DNA from: Azoarcus sp.
Lineage (GTDB): Bacteria; Pseudomonadota; Gammaproteobacteria; Burkholderiales; Rhodocyclaceae
Assembly (NCBI GenBank): GCA_031268195.1
Contig: JAIRXQ010000058.1
Span: 1 to 33,446 of the forward strand
Direction: 5' to 3'
Length of the DNA: 33,446 nt
Shown here: positions 1-8,122 of the stretch, piece after piece
How positions within the stretch are numbered: position 1 is the stretch's first letter
How the letters are laid out: the number at the start of each line of letters is the position of its first letter
Program-made: the position numbers and the translations under genes
Notes under the pieces: generated by a model
The model's database searches: none
Told to the model about the DNA's origin: nothing
Seen by the model: only the letters and a program-made list of their open reading frames with translations

Positions 1-421
1 ATGAGATGGCCCAAGGCCAGCATCCGACGGCGGCGAAAAATGGCAGGATGGGACGACAATGAGCGTATGCGGGTAATCGGTATCTCACAAATATGTTAAA
101 TAAGTGCGTTCGCCCTGGCCCCGCGCCGTGGCCGGAATACCGGAAAAGCATGCAGGGTGCGGTTTTCAGCGATTTTGCACCCTTGATCGAACGGCAATGA
201 AACGGTATTGCGGCTAAATGCTTTCGCATAAAATGTGTTTTGAAACGAAAGTCGCACGGATGTAATTGCTATTGTTTTCCTGGTGTTCGCGGTTTTCTTT
301 TGCATTTTTTTTCGCAAGGATTGGCGTCTACAGGCAAATGACGGTGCTAGAATCCAGCCCTGCTGGTGCAGCGCCGCTTGGTTCCACGCAACAACAACCA
401 ACCTGTCTATCGAGGAAAAGT
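1..421. other. Upstream region without a recognisable gene
   Basis: I see no convincing gene here. An open frame runs from 266 into the HU gene, but its first 52 residues do not match the HU family and the good ribosome site lies at 412-416, so it is read as leader. The stretch is more AT-rich than the rest of the window, as expected for the promoter of a highly expressed nucleoid protein. Confidence 0.6.
321..353 (+). promoter_or_regulatory. Possible HU promoter
   Basis: TAGAAT at 348-353 is a reasonable -10 box about 70 bases before the HU start. No -35 at ideal spacing is seen: TTGGCG at 321-326 is 21 bases away and TCTACA at 327-332 is 15 away. The position is plausible but the match is weak. 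Confidence 0.3.
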
Positions 422-709
422 ATGAACAAAGGTGAATTCGTCGAAGCTCTGGCCGACCGTCTTGATGTTCCGCGTGCTCAGGCCGAGCGTGCACTGGGTG
501 GAGTGCTTGAGATCATTTCCGAGCAACTGGTCAAGGGCGAGAAGATCGCTTTTACCGGTTTCGGTTCGTTTGAAGTCTCCAAACGTGCGGCTCGCACGGG
601 ACGCAACCCGCAGACGGGTGCCCCGATCAAGATTCCTGCATCCAAGGTGCCGAAGTTCTCCGCTGGCCAAACCTTGAAGTCCAAGGTCGATGCCGCCAAG
701 AAACGCTGA
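422..709 (+). CDS. hup: HU-family DNA-binding protein
   Basis: This is a 95-residue HU-type nucleoid protein that bends and compacts DNA as a dimer. The whole protein matches the bacterial HU/IHF fold. It begins MNKGEFVEALA, has the GFGSFEV strand near the middle, and carries the DNA-clasping arm RTGRNPQTG followed by IKIPASKVPKF and a basic tail ending AAKKR. The ATG at 422 is chosen because GAGGA lies at 412-416 and because the family starts MNK; the frame stays open upstream to 266 without homology. It is a single gene facing the minus-strand nusB operon, with a shared terminator between them. Whether it is the main HU or a paralogue cannot be told from one locus; a different HU-related gene lies at 14902-15282. 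Confidence 0.95.
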   Translation: MNKGEFVEALADRLDVPRAQAERALGGVLEIISEQLVKGEKIAFTGFGSFEVSKRAARTGRNPQTGAPIKIPASKVPKFSAGQTLKSKVDAAKKR

Positions 710-722
710 ACGGTATTTCTGA

Positions 723-766
723 ACAATAAAAAACGACGCGGTTTCTCCCGCGCCGTTTTTTATTGT
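723..766. terminator. Bidirectional rho-independent terminator
   Basis: Two 19-base arms (723-741 and 748-766) are complementary except for one A-C mismatch and enclose a 6-base loop. The arms contain a GC-rich core with an A6 run on one side and a T6 run on the other, so the hairpin can end transcription of hup on the plus strand and of nusB on the minus strand. Confidence 0.9.
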
Positions 767-776
767 CGTTTTGGTT

Positions 777-1391
777 TTATTTTCCGGTCCGCGTGGCCGC
801 GACTTCTCCGGCGCGCAGGTTGGCCGCCAGTCGGTCGAGCACGCCGTTGACGAATTTGTGGCCGTCCGTGCTGCCGTATTTCTTTGCTAGTTCGATGCCT
901 TCGTTGATGATGACCCGGTAAGGCGTCTCGATGCCGTGGCGCAGTTCGTATGCGCCGAGCAGCAACACCGCGTGCTCGACCGGCGAGAGTTCTTCCACGG
1001 CACGCGAGAGCAGCGGCGCGAACAGGGTGCGCAATTCGGCGGCTTCCGCGACCGTGCCTTGCAGCAGGGCAGCGAAGAATTCGGCATCCACCGCAAGGCG
1101 GCGGGGGCGTTTTTTTCCTGTTTCGCCTGTAGTCGCGCCATGACTCGTTGCGCCATTGTCCGTTGCGCCATCGTCCACCGGGGGGGCGGCGAGTTCCTCG
1201 ATGGCGTGCAATTGCACTTGTGGCGGCTGCTCGACCAGCGAGGCGGGTGCCGTGGGGCGCCTCGCCTCCGCTGCACCACCCGCCGCGTCCGTCGCATCTG
1301 CCGTATTCGTCGCGTGCAGCAGCCATTGGTAGAGCGCCTGTAGCGCCAGCTCGCGCGCATGGCGGCGGGCGGCGATTTCACCCCGGCTCAT
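777..1391 (-). CDS. nusB: Transcription antitermination factor NusB with a large insertion
   Basis: NusB binds boxA RNA with NusE (S10) and supports antitermination in rRNA operons. The N-terminus ([18 protein letters not shown]) and the C-terminal half from about residue 100 ([55 protein letters not shown]) are canonical. The protein has 204 residues, while family members have about 140. The excess is one Ala/Pro/Thr-rich stretch at about residues 29-98, between helix 1 and the next helix, and it includes the 5-residue repeat [15 protein letters not shown]. The start overlaps the ribH stop by 4 bases (ATGA), so translation is probably coupled. It is the last gene of the minus-strand run. The insertion keeps the frame and the flanks are intact, so the gene is probably functional. 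Confidence 0.95.
   Translation of the reverse strand: MSRGEIAARRHARELALQALYQWLLHATNTADATDAAGGAAEARRPTAPASLVEQPPQVQLHAIEELAAPPVDDGATDNGATSHGATTGETGKKRPRRLAVDAEFFAALLQGTVAEAAELRTLFAPLLSRAVEELSPVEHAVLLLGAYELRHGIETPYRVIINEGIELAKKYGSTDGHKFVNGVLDRLAANLRAGEVAATRTGK
1131..1175. repeat. 15-base tandem repeat, 3 units, inside nusB
   Basis: Units lie at 1131-1145, 1146-1160 and 1161-1175. The last two differ at one base (CGTTGCGCCATTGTC against CGTTGCGCCATCGTC) and the first is more diverged. Read on the minus strand they encode the GAT-containing pentapeptides of the NusB insertion. Confidence 0.8.
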
Positions 1392-1858
1392 GGCAATGCC
1401 TTTTGCAGATTGGCCATTTCCACGGCGGCGCGGGCGCAGTCGCGGCCTTTTTCGGCCATGCGCGCCAGTGCCTGTTCGTCATTCTCGGTGGTGAGCACGC
1501 CGTTGGCGACAGGCAGGCCGTGATCGAGTGTGACCGCGCTGATGCCGGCGGCCATTTCGTTGGAAACCAGTTCGAAGTGATACGTCTCGCCGCGAATCAC
1601 CGCGCCGAGCGCCACCAGCGCGTCGAATTTGCCGCTGCGCGCCAGCCGTTGCAGCACCAGCGGAATTTCGAGCGCGCCGGGCACGGTGGCGATGCGGATC
1701 AGATCGGGCGAGATGCCGAGCGCGCGCAGCTCCGCGATGCAGGCCGCGAGCAGCCCTTCGCCCACATCGGGATTGAAGCGGCTCATGACCACGCCGATGC
1801 GCAGCCCTTTGCCGGCGAGCTCGATCTCGTATTCGGGGATGTCTTTGAAGCGGGCCAT
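1388..1858 (-). CDS. ribH: 6,7-dimethyl-8-ribityllumazine synthase
   Basis: RibH condenses 5-amino-6-ribitylaminouracil with 3,4-dihydroxy-2-butanone 4-phosphate to give lumazine, the penultimate step of riboflavin synthesis. At 156 residues it is of normal length. Family signatures are SRFN (residues 26-29), VPGALEIP (59-66), [12 protein letters not shown] (85-96, with catalytic His94 and phosphate-binding Arg89) and GVLTTEN near residue 120. The ATG at 1858 is preceded by AAAAAAGGAGG on the minus strand (GGAGG at 1871-1875). It sits 21 bases after ribBX, whose product supplies one substrate, and overlaps nusB. Confidence 0.97.
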   Translation of the reverse strand: MARFKDIPEYEIELAGKGLRIGVVMSRFNPDVGEGLLAACIAELRALGISPDLIRIATVPGALEIPLVLQRLARSGKFDALVALGAVIRGETYHFELVSNEMAAGISAVTLDHGLPVANGVLTTENDEQALARMAEKGRDCARAAVEMANLQKALP

Positions 1859-1879
1859 GCTGTGCGGTCGCCTCCTTTT

Positions 1880-3067
1880 TTATTCGTCGCTGGGGTCGGG
1901 CAGGATTTCCACGCCGCGCGCTTCGTCGAGTTGCGCGAGAAAGCCGGTGATTTCCAGTCCGAAGCCGCCCATGTTGGGAATTTTGCGCGGGCTGGCGAGC
2001 ACGCGCATCTTGCCGACGTTCAGGCTGCGCAGGATTTGTGCGCCGACGCCCGACAGTCGCGCGTCCCAACGCACGGGTGGCGTACCTTCGCCGGTGAGCC
2101 GGTCGAGCAGTTCCTGCCCGGTTTGCGGGCGATAGAGCAGCACCACCACGCCCGCTTCGGATTCGGCCAGCCCCGCGAATGCCTGATGAATCGGGATGGT
2201 GTGTCCGCAGTGCGCGGCATCGAGGAAATCGACGAAGGAAATCGCTTCATGCACGCGTACGAAGGTTTCGCGTTCGGGGCGGATGTTGCCGTGATAGGCG
2301 GCGAAATGCACATCGCCGGTGGTCGTGTCGCGGAAGGCGGCCAGCCGCAGTTTTCCGTAGGGGGTGGAGATTTCCCGGTCGGCGATTTTTTCCACCAGCC
2401 GCTCGGTGGCGGCGCGGTATTCGATCAGATCACGGATGGAGCCGATCTTGAGCCCGTGCTTCTGGGCGAATTCGATCAGATCCGGCAGGCGCGCCATCGT
2501 GCCGTCTTCCTTGAGCACTTCGCAGATCACCGCCGCGGGTTCCAGCCCGGCAAGTTGGGTGAGGTCGCACCCGGCCTCGGTGTGCCCGGCGCGGATCAAT
2601 ACGCCGCCGGTCTTGGCGGTGAGCGGAAAAATGTGGCCGGGCATCACGATGTCTTCCGGGTGGGCGTGCCGTGCCACGGCCACCTGGATGGTGCGGGCGC
2701 GGTCGTGCGCGGAGATGCCGGTGGTGACGCCCGTGGCGGCCTCGATGGAGGCGGTGAAGGCCGTGCCGAGCGGGGCGCGGTTGTCGCTCACCATTTGCTC
2801 CAGCCCCAGTTGCTTGCAGCGCTCGGCGGTGAGCGCCAGGCAGACGAGGCCGCGCCCGTGCGTGACCATGAAATTGATTGCTTCCGGGGTGACGAATTCG
2901 GCGGCCATCAGCAGATCGCCTTCATTCTCGCGGTCTTCCTCGTCGACGAGGATGACGATGTGTCCGGCCTTGATCTCGGCGATGATTTCGGCGGTCGGCG
3001 CAAGCGGGCCGTTGCGTGTGGCGCTGCTCGCCGGGGATAGCGGGAAGGGTTGGATTTGTGCGCTCAT
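1880..3067 (-). CDS. ribBX: RibB-type DHBP synthase fused to a degenerate GTP cyclohydrolase II domain
   Basis: The N-terminal half (about residues 25-225) is 3,4-dihydroxy-2-butanone-4-phosphate synthase. It has VDEEDRENEGDL with the acidic metal/substrate loop, THGRGLVCLA, and GHTEAGCDL with the conserved His and Glu. The C-terminal half (about 228-395) aligns with GTP cyclohydrolase II (REISTPYGKLRL at its start, SLNVGKMRVLASPRK near its end) but lacks the zinc-binding cysteine cluster (pattern C-x10-C-x-C) that follows the RVHSE-like motif in active enzymes. The equivalent stretch reads VRVHEAISFVDFLDAAHCGH. Fusions of this kind in Proteobacteria have been called RibBX and lack GTP cyclohydrolase II activity, so a separate ribA is expected elsewhere. 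It lies between ribE and ribH in the minus-strand operon. Confidence 0.9.
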   Translation of the reverse strand: MSAQIQPFPLSPASSATRNGPLAPTAEIIAEIKAGHIVILVDEEDRENEGDLLMAAEFVTPEAINFMVTHGRGLVCLALTAERCKQLGLEQMVSDNRAPLGTAFTASIEAATGVTTGISAHDRARTIQVAVARHAHPEDIVMPGHIFPLTAKTGGVLIRAGHTEAGCDLTQLAGLEPAAVICEVLKEDGTMARLPDLIEFAQKHGLKIGSIRDLIEYRAATERLVEKIADREISTPYGKLRLAAFRDTTTGDVHFAAYHGNIRPERETFVRVHEAISFVDFLDAAHCGHTIPIHQAFAGLAESEAGVVVLLYRPQTGQELLDRLTGEGTPPVRWDARLSGVGAQILRSLNVGKMRVLASPRKIPNMGGFGLEITGFLAQLDEARGVEILPDPSDE

Positions 3068-3123
3068 TCGGGTTCTCTCGGCACGGAGGAAAAGGGCATG
3101 GAGGAAAAGCGTGCGGCGGCCGA

Positions 3124-3747
3124 TCAGGCGGCGGGCGCGCTACCGGCGTCGTCGCCGCTGCGCCACGCCATCATGCGTTCGACGTAGCGGGCGATGAGGT
3201 CGATTTCGAGATTGACCTTGCTGCCTGCCTTCAGGTGCTTGAGGTTGGTGATGTCGATGGTGTGCGGAATCAGATTGACCGAAAAATCGCGCCCGCCGAC
3301 GGCGTTGACCGTCAGGCTGACGCCGTTGACCGTCACCGAACCTTTGCGTGCGATGTAGCCCGCGATGGCGTCCGGGGCGCGCACGACGAGTTCATGGCTC
3401 TCGGCCAGCGGCGCGAAGCGTACGACCTCGCCGACGCCGTCCACGTGCCCGGTGACGAGGTGTCCGCCGAGGCGCCCGGAAAGCGACAGCGCCTTTTCGA
3501 GATTGAGTTCGCCGCCGATGTGCTCCAGCCCCACCGAGCAGTCGAGGGTTTCGCGCGACACGTCGAACTTTGCCTTGTTGCCGTCGCGTTCGATCAGCGT
3601 CAGGCACACGCCGCTGTTGGCGATGCTGTCGCCGATGACGACATCGGAGAGATCCAGCCCGCCCACATCCACGGTAAGGCGCAGCCCGTCGCCCAGCGGT
3701 TCGGTATGTTCGATACGGCCTACCGCGGCCACGATGCCAGAAAACAT
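3124..3747 (-). CDS. ribE: Riboflavin synthase, alpha subunit
   Basis: This enzyme dismutates two molecules of 6,7-dimethyl-8-ribityllumazine into riboflavin. The 207 residues form the usual two homologous barrels: MFSGIVAAVGRI at the N-terminus, GVCLTL near residue 50, GGHLVTGHVDGVGEV starting the second barrel, VNGVSLTVN in barrel two, and a C-terminal helix. The start at 3747 gives the family-typical MFSGIV. An in-frame ATG at 3780 would add the 11 residues MFSNIPLRLTP. Neither start has a clear ribosome site, so the choice rests on homology. The gene lies 53 bases after dsbD and 56 bases before ribBX. Confidence 0.95.
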   Translation of the reverse strand: MFSGIVAAVGRIEHTEPLGDGLRLTVDVGGLDLSDVVIGDSIANSGVCLTLIERDGNKAKFDVSRETLDCSVGLEHIGGELNLEKALSLSGRLGGHLVTGHVDGVGEVVRFAPLAESHELVVRAPDAIAGYIARKGSVTVNGVSLTVNAVGGRDFSVNLIPHTIDITNLKHLKAGSKVNLEIDLIARYVERMMAWRSGDDAGSAPAA

Positions 3748-3800
3748 AGGGGTCAATCGAAGTGGAATGTTGGAAAACATGGATTGTAGGCCGAAAGCGC

Positions 3801-5516
3801 CTAACGCGCGCGCTCGAGCAGTGCGGCGAAGTCCCTGGGCGGCATGAAGCCCGCCACGCGCAGTCCCTGGATCTGCCTGCCGGCGGCGTCGAAAAACACG
3901 ATCCCCGGCGGCCCGACGAGATCGAAGCGCCGCAACAGCGCCCGGTGCTCGTCGTTGTAGGCGGTCACATCGGCCTGCAACAGCAGCATGCGCCCCATGT
4001 GCGCGGCCACCGCCGGGTTGCTGAAGGTGTCGCGCTCCATGACCTTGCAGCTCGCGCACCAGTCGGCATAGAAATCGAGCATCACCGCACGGCCGCCGTT
4101 CGCGGCCAGCTTCGCGTCGAGTTCAGCCTCCGAGCCGATGCGCTCGAAGGGCGGATGCGCCGCCGCGCCCGCCTTGCCTGCCGCGCCCACTTTGCTCACC
4201 TCGCCTACCTCGCCCACCCCGCTCGCCTCGCCGGACAGATTCGGCAACACGGGCGAGATCACCCATGCCGCCGCCAACAGCAGCAGCACGCCCGCCGCCT
4301 TGCGCACCCATTCCATCCACGGCCCCGACTTGGGCAGCACGGAGCGCGCCGCCAGCGCCAGGACGACGAGCGGCATGCCCATGCCGAGCGCCAGCACAAA
4401 CAGGGCGCAGCCGCCCAGGATGGCGTCGCCGGTCCTGGCGATGTAGAGCAGCGCCCCCGCCAGCGGCGCGGTGACGCACGGCCCGAGGATCAGCGCCGAG
4501 AGCGCCCCCATTGCCGCCACGCCGCCGAGGTGTCCGCCTTTCTCCCGGTTGGCGGCGGCGGTCAGCCGGGTTTCCAGCGCGGCGGGCAGGCGCAGTTCGT
4601 ACAGTCCGAACATCGACAGCGCCAGCGCCACGAAAACGAGCGCCAGCGCCGCCAGTATCCAGGCGTTTTGCAGCACGGCGGCGAGCAGGGTGCCGGTCAG
4701 CCCGGCCGCGACGCCCGCCGCCGCGTAGGTGATTGCCATGCCGAGCACGTAGGCGAGCGATAGCGCCAGCGCCCGCCCGCGCGACGCCCGCGGCCCGGTG
4801 CCGAGGACGATACCCGACAGGATCGGGATCATCGGAAAGGTGCACGGCGTAAACGCCAGCAGCAGTCCAAGCCCGAAAAAACTCATCAGCACCAGCGGCG
4901 CATTGGCTTCCGCGAGCAGCTGCGCCAGCCGGCCGCTGTCGTCGCCCGAAGCGGGAGGGGCCTCGCCAGCGGCTGGCGCGGGCGGCCTGGAGAGGGCCGC
5001 ATCCGATGCGCCCTGCCGCGGTTCGAGCGCCTGCGCGAGCCAATCCGCGCCGCCGCTGTTCGTGCTCGTCGTCAGGTCGACGTCCGCGTGCTGCGTCGTC
5101 GGCGGGTAACACACGCCGCCGTCCCAGCAGCCCTGGCTGGTCACGGTGAGCGTGAAGCGTTTGACCGCCGCCGGCGCGGACACTGGCAGGCGCATGCGCA
5201 GGCGGTCGCGGTAGGTTTCGACTTCACCGAAAAACGGGTCCTGGTGCCGCTCGCCGGGCGCGCGCTCGGCCTCGCCCAGCGTCACTTCCGGCGGCGTGGC
5301 CGCGAACTTGAAACGCTCGCCGTACAGGTAGTAGCCGGGCGCGATCTCGAATGTCACCTCGACGGTGGCGGGGCCGGCGGCCCGCGCGCTCATGGCGAAG
5401 GCTTTTTCCGCTTCGAGCGGTTCTTCCCCGTGCGCGGGCCGTGCGCACAGCAGCGCGAACAGTACGAGCAGGGTGAGGAAAGCGAACGGCAGGCGGAAGA
5501 AAGTGGCGATCGGCAT
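3801..5516 (-). CDS. dsbD: Thiol:disulfide interchange protein DsbD
   Basis: DsbD carries electrons from cytoplasmic thioredoxin across the inner membrane to periplasmic reductases (DsbC, DsbG, CcmG). All three redox modules are visible in 571 residues. A signal peptide (about 1-30) is followed by the periplasmic immunoglobulin-like domain with Cys130 and Cys136 (GCWDGGVC). A membrane domain of about eight helices (about 205-425) has Cys225 (TPCTFP) and Cys347 (GPCVTAP). The C-terminal thioredoxin domain has Cys487 and Cys490 (WCASCK). The linker at 427-452 is unusually Gly/Ala/Val-rich and repetitive. The start overlaps the cutA stop (TGATG), so the two are translationally coupled, a pairing common in betaproteobacteria. 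Confidence 0.96.
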   Translation of the reverse strand: MPIATFFRLPFAFLTLLVLFALLCARPAHGEEPLEAEKAFAMSARAAGPATVEVTFEIAPGYYLYGERFKFAATPPEVTLGEAERAPGERHQDPFFGEVETYRDRLRMRLPVSAPAAVKRFTLTVTSQGCWDGGVCYPPTTQHADVDLTTSTNSGGADWLAQALEPRQGASDAALSRPPAPAAGEAPPASGDDSGRLAQLLAEANAPLVLMSFFGLGLLLAFTPCTFPMIPILSGIVLGTGPRASRGRALALSLAYVLGMAITYAAAGVAAGLTGTLLAAVLQNAWILAALALVFVALALSMFGLYELRLPAALETRLTAAANREKGGHLGGVAAMGALSALILGPCVTAPLAGALLYIARTGDAILGGCALFVLALGMGMPLVVLALAARSVLPKSGPWMEWVRKAAGVLLLLAAAWVISPVLPNLSGEASGVGEVGEVSKVGAAGKAGAAAHPPFERIGSEAELDAKLAANGGRAVMLDFYADWCASCKVMERDTFSNPAVAAHMGRMLLLQADVTAYNDEHRALLRRFDLVGPPGIVFFDAAGRQIQGLRVAGFMPPRDFAALLERAR

Positions 5517-5875
5517 CAGTCAGGACGCTTCTGGCGGGGGGGCGTAGGCAGGGGGATGGTCGAAGCCGCCACCCAATCGAGATAGCCCGCCAGCCCGCGC
5601 GTGACAGGAACCGCGATCAGTTCGGGAAGTTCATAAGGGTGCGCCTCCCGCACGAACGCTTCCAGCGCAGGGTAGCGCGCCAGCGTGGTTTTGATGACGA
5701 GCGGCGTCTCCTGCGCCCGTTCCACTGCGCCCTGCCAGCGATACACCGACGCGCACGGCGCGAGGATGTTCACACACGCCGCCAGCCGCTTGTCGACGAG
5801 CGCCTCCGCCAACGCGTGGGCACGGGCGGCCTCGGGCAGGGTGGTGAAGACGAGAAGGATGTCGGGGGGGCTCAT
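5516..5875 (-). CDS. cutA: CutA-family divalent cation tolerance protein
   Basis: CutA proteins are small trimers related in fold to PII signalling proteins. They bind divalent metals such as copper, and their exact role is unsettled. The 119 residues include the family blocks VFTTLPEAARAHALAEAL, AACVNI, SVYRWQG, VIKTT, and YELPELIAVPV with the closing GYLDWV. The ATG at 5875 follows TGAGGAAC, whose TGA is the stop of pldA, so the ribosome site sits on the end of the upstream gene. The C-terminal tail (PLPTPPRQKRPD) is longer than usual. The upstream extension of the frame into pldA is not part of the protein. Confidence 0.95.
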   Translation of the reverse strand: MSPPDILLVFTTLPEAARAHALAEALVDKRLAACVNILAPCASVYRWQGAVERAQETPLVIKTTLARYPALEAFVREAHPYELPELIAVPVTRGLAGYLDWVAASTIPLPTPPRQKRPD

Positions 5876-5883
5876 GATGTTCC

Positions 5884-7137
5884 TCACCGCACGAGCGACA
5901 ACCCCACCCGTATTTGCGGATGCCGGGACTGGTTGTATTCGAGCATGGTTTGTCCGTAGCCGTTGAAATATTGCACGTGCAGGAAGGTGCCGACGCCCGA
6001 AAAAATGCTTCTGCGGATCGGGTAGGAGAGGTCGAACTGGGTGCTGCCTTTGCCTGCCGTGCCGCGGCGCAGGATGGTGGTGAGCATCAGGGCGGAGTCG
6101 CGGCCGATGCGCAGGCCCAGTTGACCGTGGCCGCGGTATTTCTGGATGTCGGGATTGTCCTCTTTGTCGATGTACGACCACAGCTTCGGCTCGATGCCGA
6201 TGTAGGTGCGTTTGTCGGGCAGGTAGTAGCGCAGGTCGGCGCGGGCGAACCAGGTGTCGATACTGCGTGAATCGGGACCGTCGCGGCCGTTGGATTCGTG
6301 TTCATAGCCGCCCGCCAGCGTCAGCGAATCGCCAAAAAGCGGGTCGGTGGCTTTCCATTGCAGGTAGATCGATGGGCGAAGATTGGTGTCGCGGAACGGT
6401 TTGGATTCGGATTCGACATCCCACATCGCCATTTGGGTATAGGCGAAGTACAGGCCGCCGATGACCGGGATGTTGCTGACGAGGCCCTGGCGGTCGAAGA
6501 CGCGGTAGCGGAAGCTGAGCTGATAGCGCACCGATTTCGGATGCGTGCCGCCGTAGACGATGTAGATCGGCTCATTGAAACCCAGCGCCGTCGGTTCTGC
6601 CGGGGCGTCCGCGGTCACCACGGCGGGGACGAGATCGGCATCGAGCGACGTGGTCGGAATGTCGGCGGCGGGCGGCACCGCCGCGATGCCCTCGGGCGCC
6701 GCCGCGATGTCCGCGGGCGCGGCGTCGCCGGGCGGCGGGGAGAGGGGGAGTGAGACGGGGGGGGGCGAGAGCGCCGTGGCTTCGACCAACAGGCGGGCGG
6801 TGGGCACGTCCGCGAGCGCCAGCGTGGCGAGGCCGGTGATCTCGTCGGGCCATTGTCCGATGTAACGCTGGCGCGACGGGGCGAGCTCGTCGGTGGCGGT
6901 CAGGGTGATTTGCAGGCGCGGGCCGTTGTTGGGCAGGATGAGCAGCGCGGGCAGGCTCGCCGGCCAGCCGTCCGCGCCGGGTTCGCCGACGACGACGACC
7001 TCGAAAGCCTGTCCTGGCGCGACGCGTGGTTCGGGCGCGGCCAGCAGCCAATCCGCCGCATGCACGGCCGCGGGGACGGTCAGCAAAAGCGCGGTGAGTG
7101 CGACGGCAAAAAATGGGGGGTGAGGAAGCGCGCGCAT
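5884..7137 (-). CDS. pldA: Outer-membrane phospholipase A with an N-terminal extension
   Basis: OMPLA is a calcium-dependent dimeric beta-barrel that hydrolyses phospholipids misplaced in the outer leaflet. Counting from the GTG two codons upstream, the C-terminal 230 residues form the barrel domain, with the active-site block YEHESNGRDGPDSRSID holding His282 and Ser284. The third catalytic position, Asn156 in Escherichia coli, is 14 residues after the His; here that residue is Asp296. The N-terminus has a signal peptide ending near VHAA, followed by about 155 residues absent from the 289-residue E. coli enzyme: a beta-rich segment (about 31-125) and an Ala/Pro-rich linker (about 126-185). 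ATG 7137 is preferred over GTG 7143; neither has a clear ribosome site. It is first in the minus-strand gene run. Confidence 0.9.
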   Translation of the reverse strand: MRALPHPPFFAVALTALLLTVPAAVHAADWLLAAPEPRVAPGQAFEVVVVGEPGADGWPASLPALLILPNNGPRLQITLTATDELAPSRQRYIGQWPDEITGLATLALADVPTARLLVEATALSPPPVSLPLSPPPGDAAPADIAAAPEGIAAVPPAADIPTTSLDADLVPAVVTADAPAEPTALGFNEPIYIVYGGTHPKSVRYQLSFRYRVFDRQGLVSNIPVIGGLYFAYTQMAMWDVESESKPFRDTNLRPSIYLQWKATDPLFGDSLTLAGGYEHESNGRDGPDSRSIDTWFARADLRYYLPDKRTYIGIEPKLWSYIDKEDNPDIQKYRGHGQLGLRIGRDSALMLTTILRRGTAGKGSTQFDLSYPIRRSIFSGVGTFLHVQYFNGYGQTMLEYNQSRHPQIRVGLSLVR

Positions 7138-7143
7138 GGCCAC

Positions 7144-7254
7144 AGGAAATCACGATAAACGGAGCGCGATACTAAACGGGATCGGAGGCTGATCACAATC
7201 ATACGGTGCGCCGGACTGGGGCATAATCGGCAATCGTTGCCCACGGGGGTTGCC
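7144..7254. promoter_or_regulatory. Divergent promoter region between pldA and psd
   Basis: About 110 bases separate the divergent pldA and psd genes, so both promoters should lie here. CATAAT at 7222-7227 is a plausible -10 for psd, and TAGTAT on the minus strand is a candidate for pldA. Neither has a convincing -35 at proper spacing. Confidence 0.35.
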
Positions 7255-8109
7255 GTGTCTGAATCTCTTGCCGTGCTCATGCAATACCTGTTGCCCAAGC
7301 AGGTTTCGACCCGCCTTGCGGGGGTGTTCGCGTCCTGGCGCGGCGGTGCGGCGTCGCGCATGGCGATTGCCGCTTTCGCGCGCCGTTATCGGGTGGACAT
7401 GAGCGAAGCGGCCGAACCGGATCTGAACGCCTACGCGAGCTTCAACGATTTTTTCACCCGCGCTTTGCGCGAGGATGCCCGTCCGCTGGCCGCCGCCGAT
7501 CTCGTCTGCCCGGTCGATGGCGCGGTGAGCGAATGCGGCGCCATCGCGGGCGAACAGATTTTTCAGGCCAAGGGGCATCGTTACTCCGCCGCCGCACTGC
7601 TCGGCGGCGACGCCGAACTCGCGGCGCGCTTCACGGATGGCGCGTTCGCCACGATTTACCTCAGTCCGCGCGACTATCACCGCATCCACATGCCGTGTTC
7701 CGGGCGGCTCGTGCGCATGATCCACGTGCCGGGGCGCCTTTTTTCCGTCAATCCCGTGATGGCGCGGCGCATTCCGGGCCTGTTCGCCCGCAACGAGCGT
7801 GTCGTGTGCCTGTTCGAGGGCGAGCGCGGGCCGTTCGCGCTGGTGCTCGTCGGCGCGGTCATCGTCGGCAGCATCGCGACCGTCTGGCACGGCACGGTGA
7901 CGCCGCCGCGCCATCGTCGCGCGTGCATCTGGAATTACGCCGAGGGCGAGGGCCTTGCGCTGGCGCAGGGCGCGCAGATGGGGCACTTTATGCTCGGCTC
8001 CACCGTGGTGGCGCTGTTCGGGGGGCCGGGGGCGCGCTTTGCCCCGGAATGGCGAACGGGCTGCCCGGTCAGAATGGGCGAGGCGATGGCGAGCTTTGCC
8101 GCGCCCTGA
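7255..8109 (+). CDS. psd: Phosphatidylserine decarboxylase proenzyme
   Basis: Psd converts phosphatidylserine to phosphatidylethanolamine at the inner membrane. The proenzyme cleaves itself and turns a serine into the pyruvoyl cofactor. The cleavage motif LGST is present with Ser249 counted from the GTG at 7255. The self-cleavage helpers are in VDGAVSECG (Asp) and YLSPRDYHRIHMP (His). The N-terminus LAVLMQYLLPKQVSTRLAG is typical of the gamma/betaproteobacterial type. GTG 7255 is chosen over the TTG at 7237 because a G-rich element (CACGGGGG) lies a few bases upstream. The pldA gene, transcribed away from it, also acts on phospholipids. recB begins 13 bases downstream, so both may share a transcript. 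Confidence 0.95.
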   Translation: MSESLAVLMQYLLPKQVSTRLAGVFASWRGGAASRMAIAAFARRYRVDMSEAAEPDLNAYASFNDFFTRALREDARPLAAADLVCPVDGAVSECGAIAGEQIFQAKGHRYSAAALLGGDAELAARFTDGAFATIYLSPRDYHRIHMPCSGRLVRMIHVPGRLFSVNPVMARRIPGLFARNERVVCLFEGERGPFALVLVGAVIVGSIATVWHGTVTPPRHRRACIWNYAEGEGLALAQGAQMGHFMLGSTVVALFGGPGARFAPEWRTGCPVRMGEAMASFAAP

Positions 8110-8122
8110 AACGGCGAAGGTC

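Noticed and set aside
1148-3040. 630-residue plus-strand open frame opposite ribBX and ribH
   Set aside because: It is an antisense shadow of GC-rich coding DNA. The composition is His/Gly/Arg/Asp-rich, there is no ribosome site, and the opposite strand has clear enzymes.
3068-3123. FMN riboswitch before ribBX
   Set aside because: Only 56 bases separate ribE and ribBX, too few for the conserved FMN aptamer, and its motifs are not seen before ribE either.
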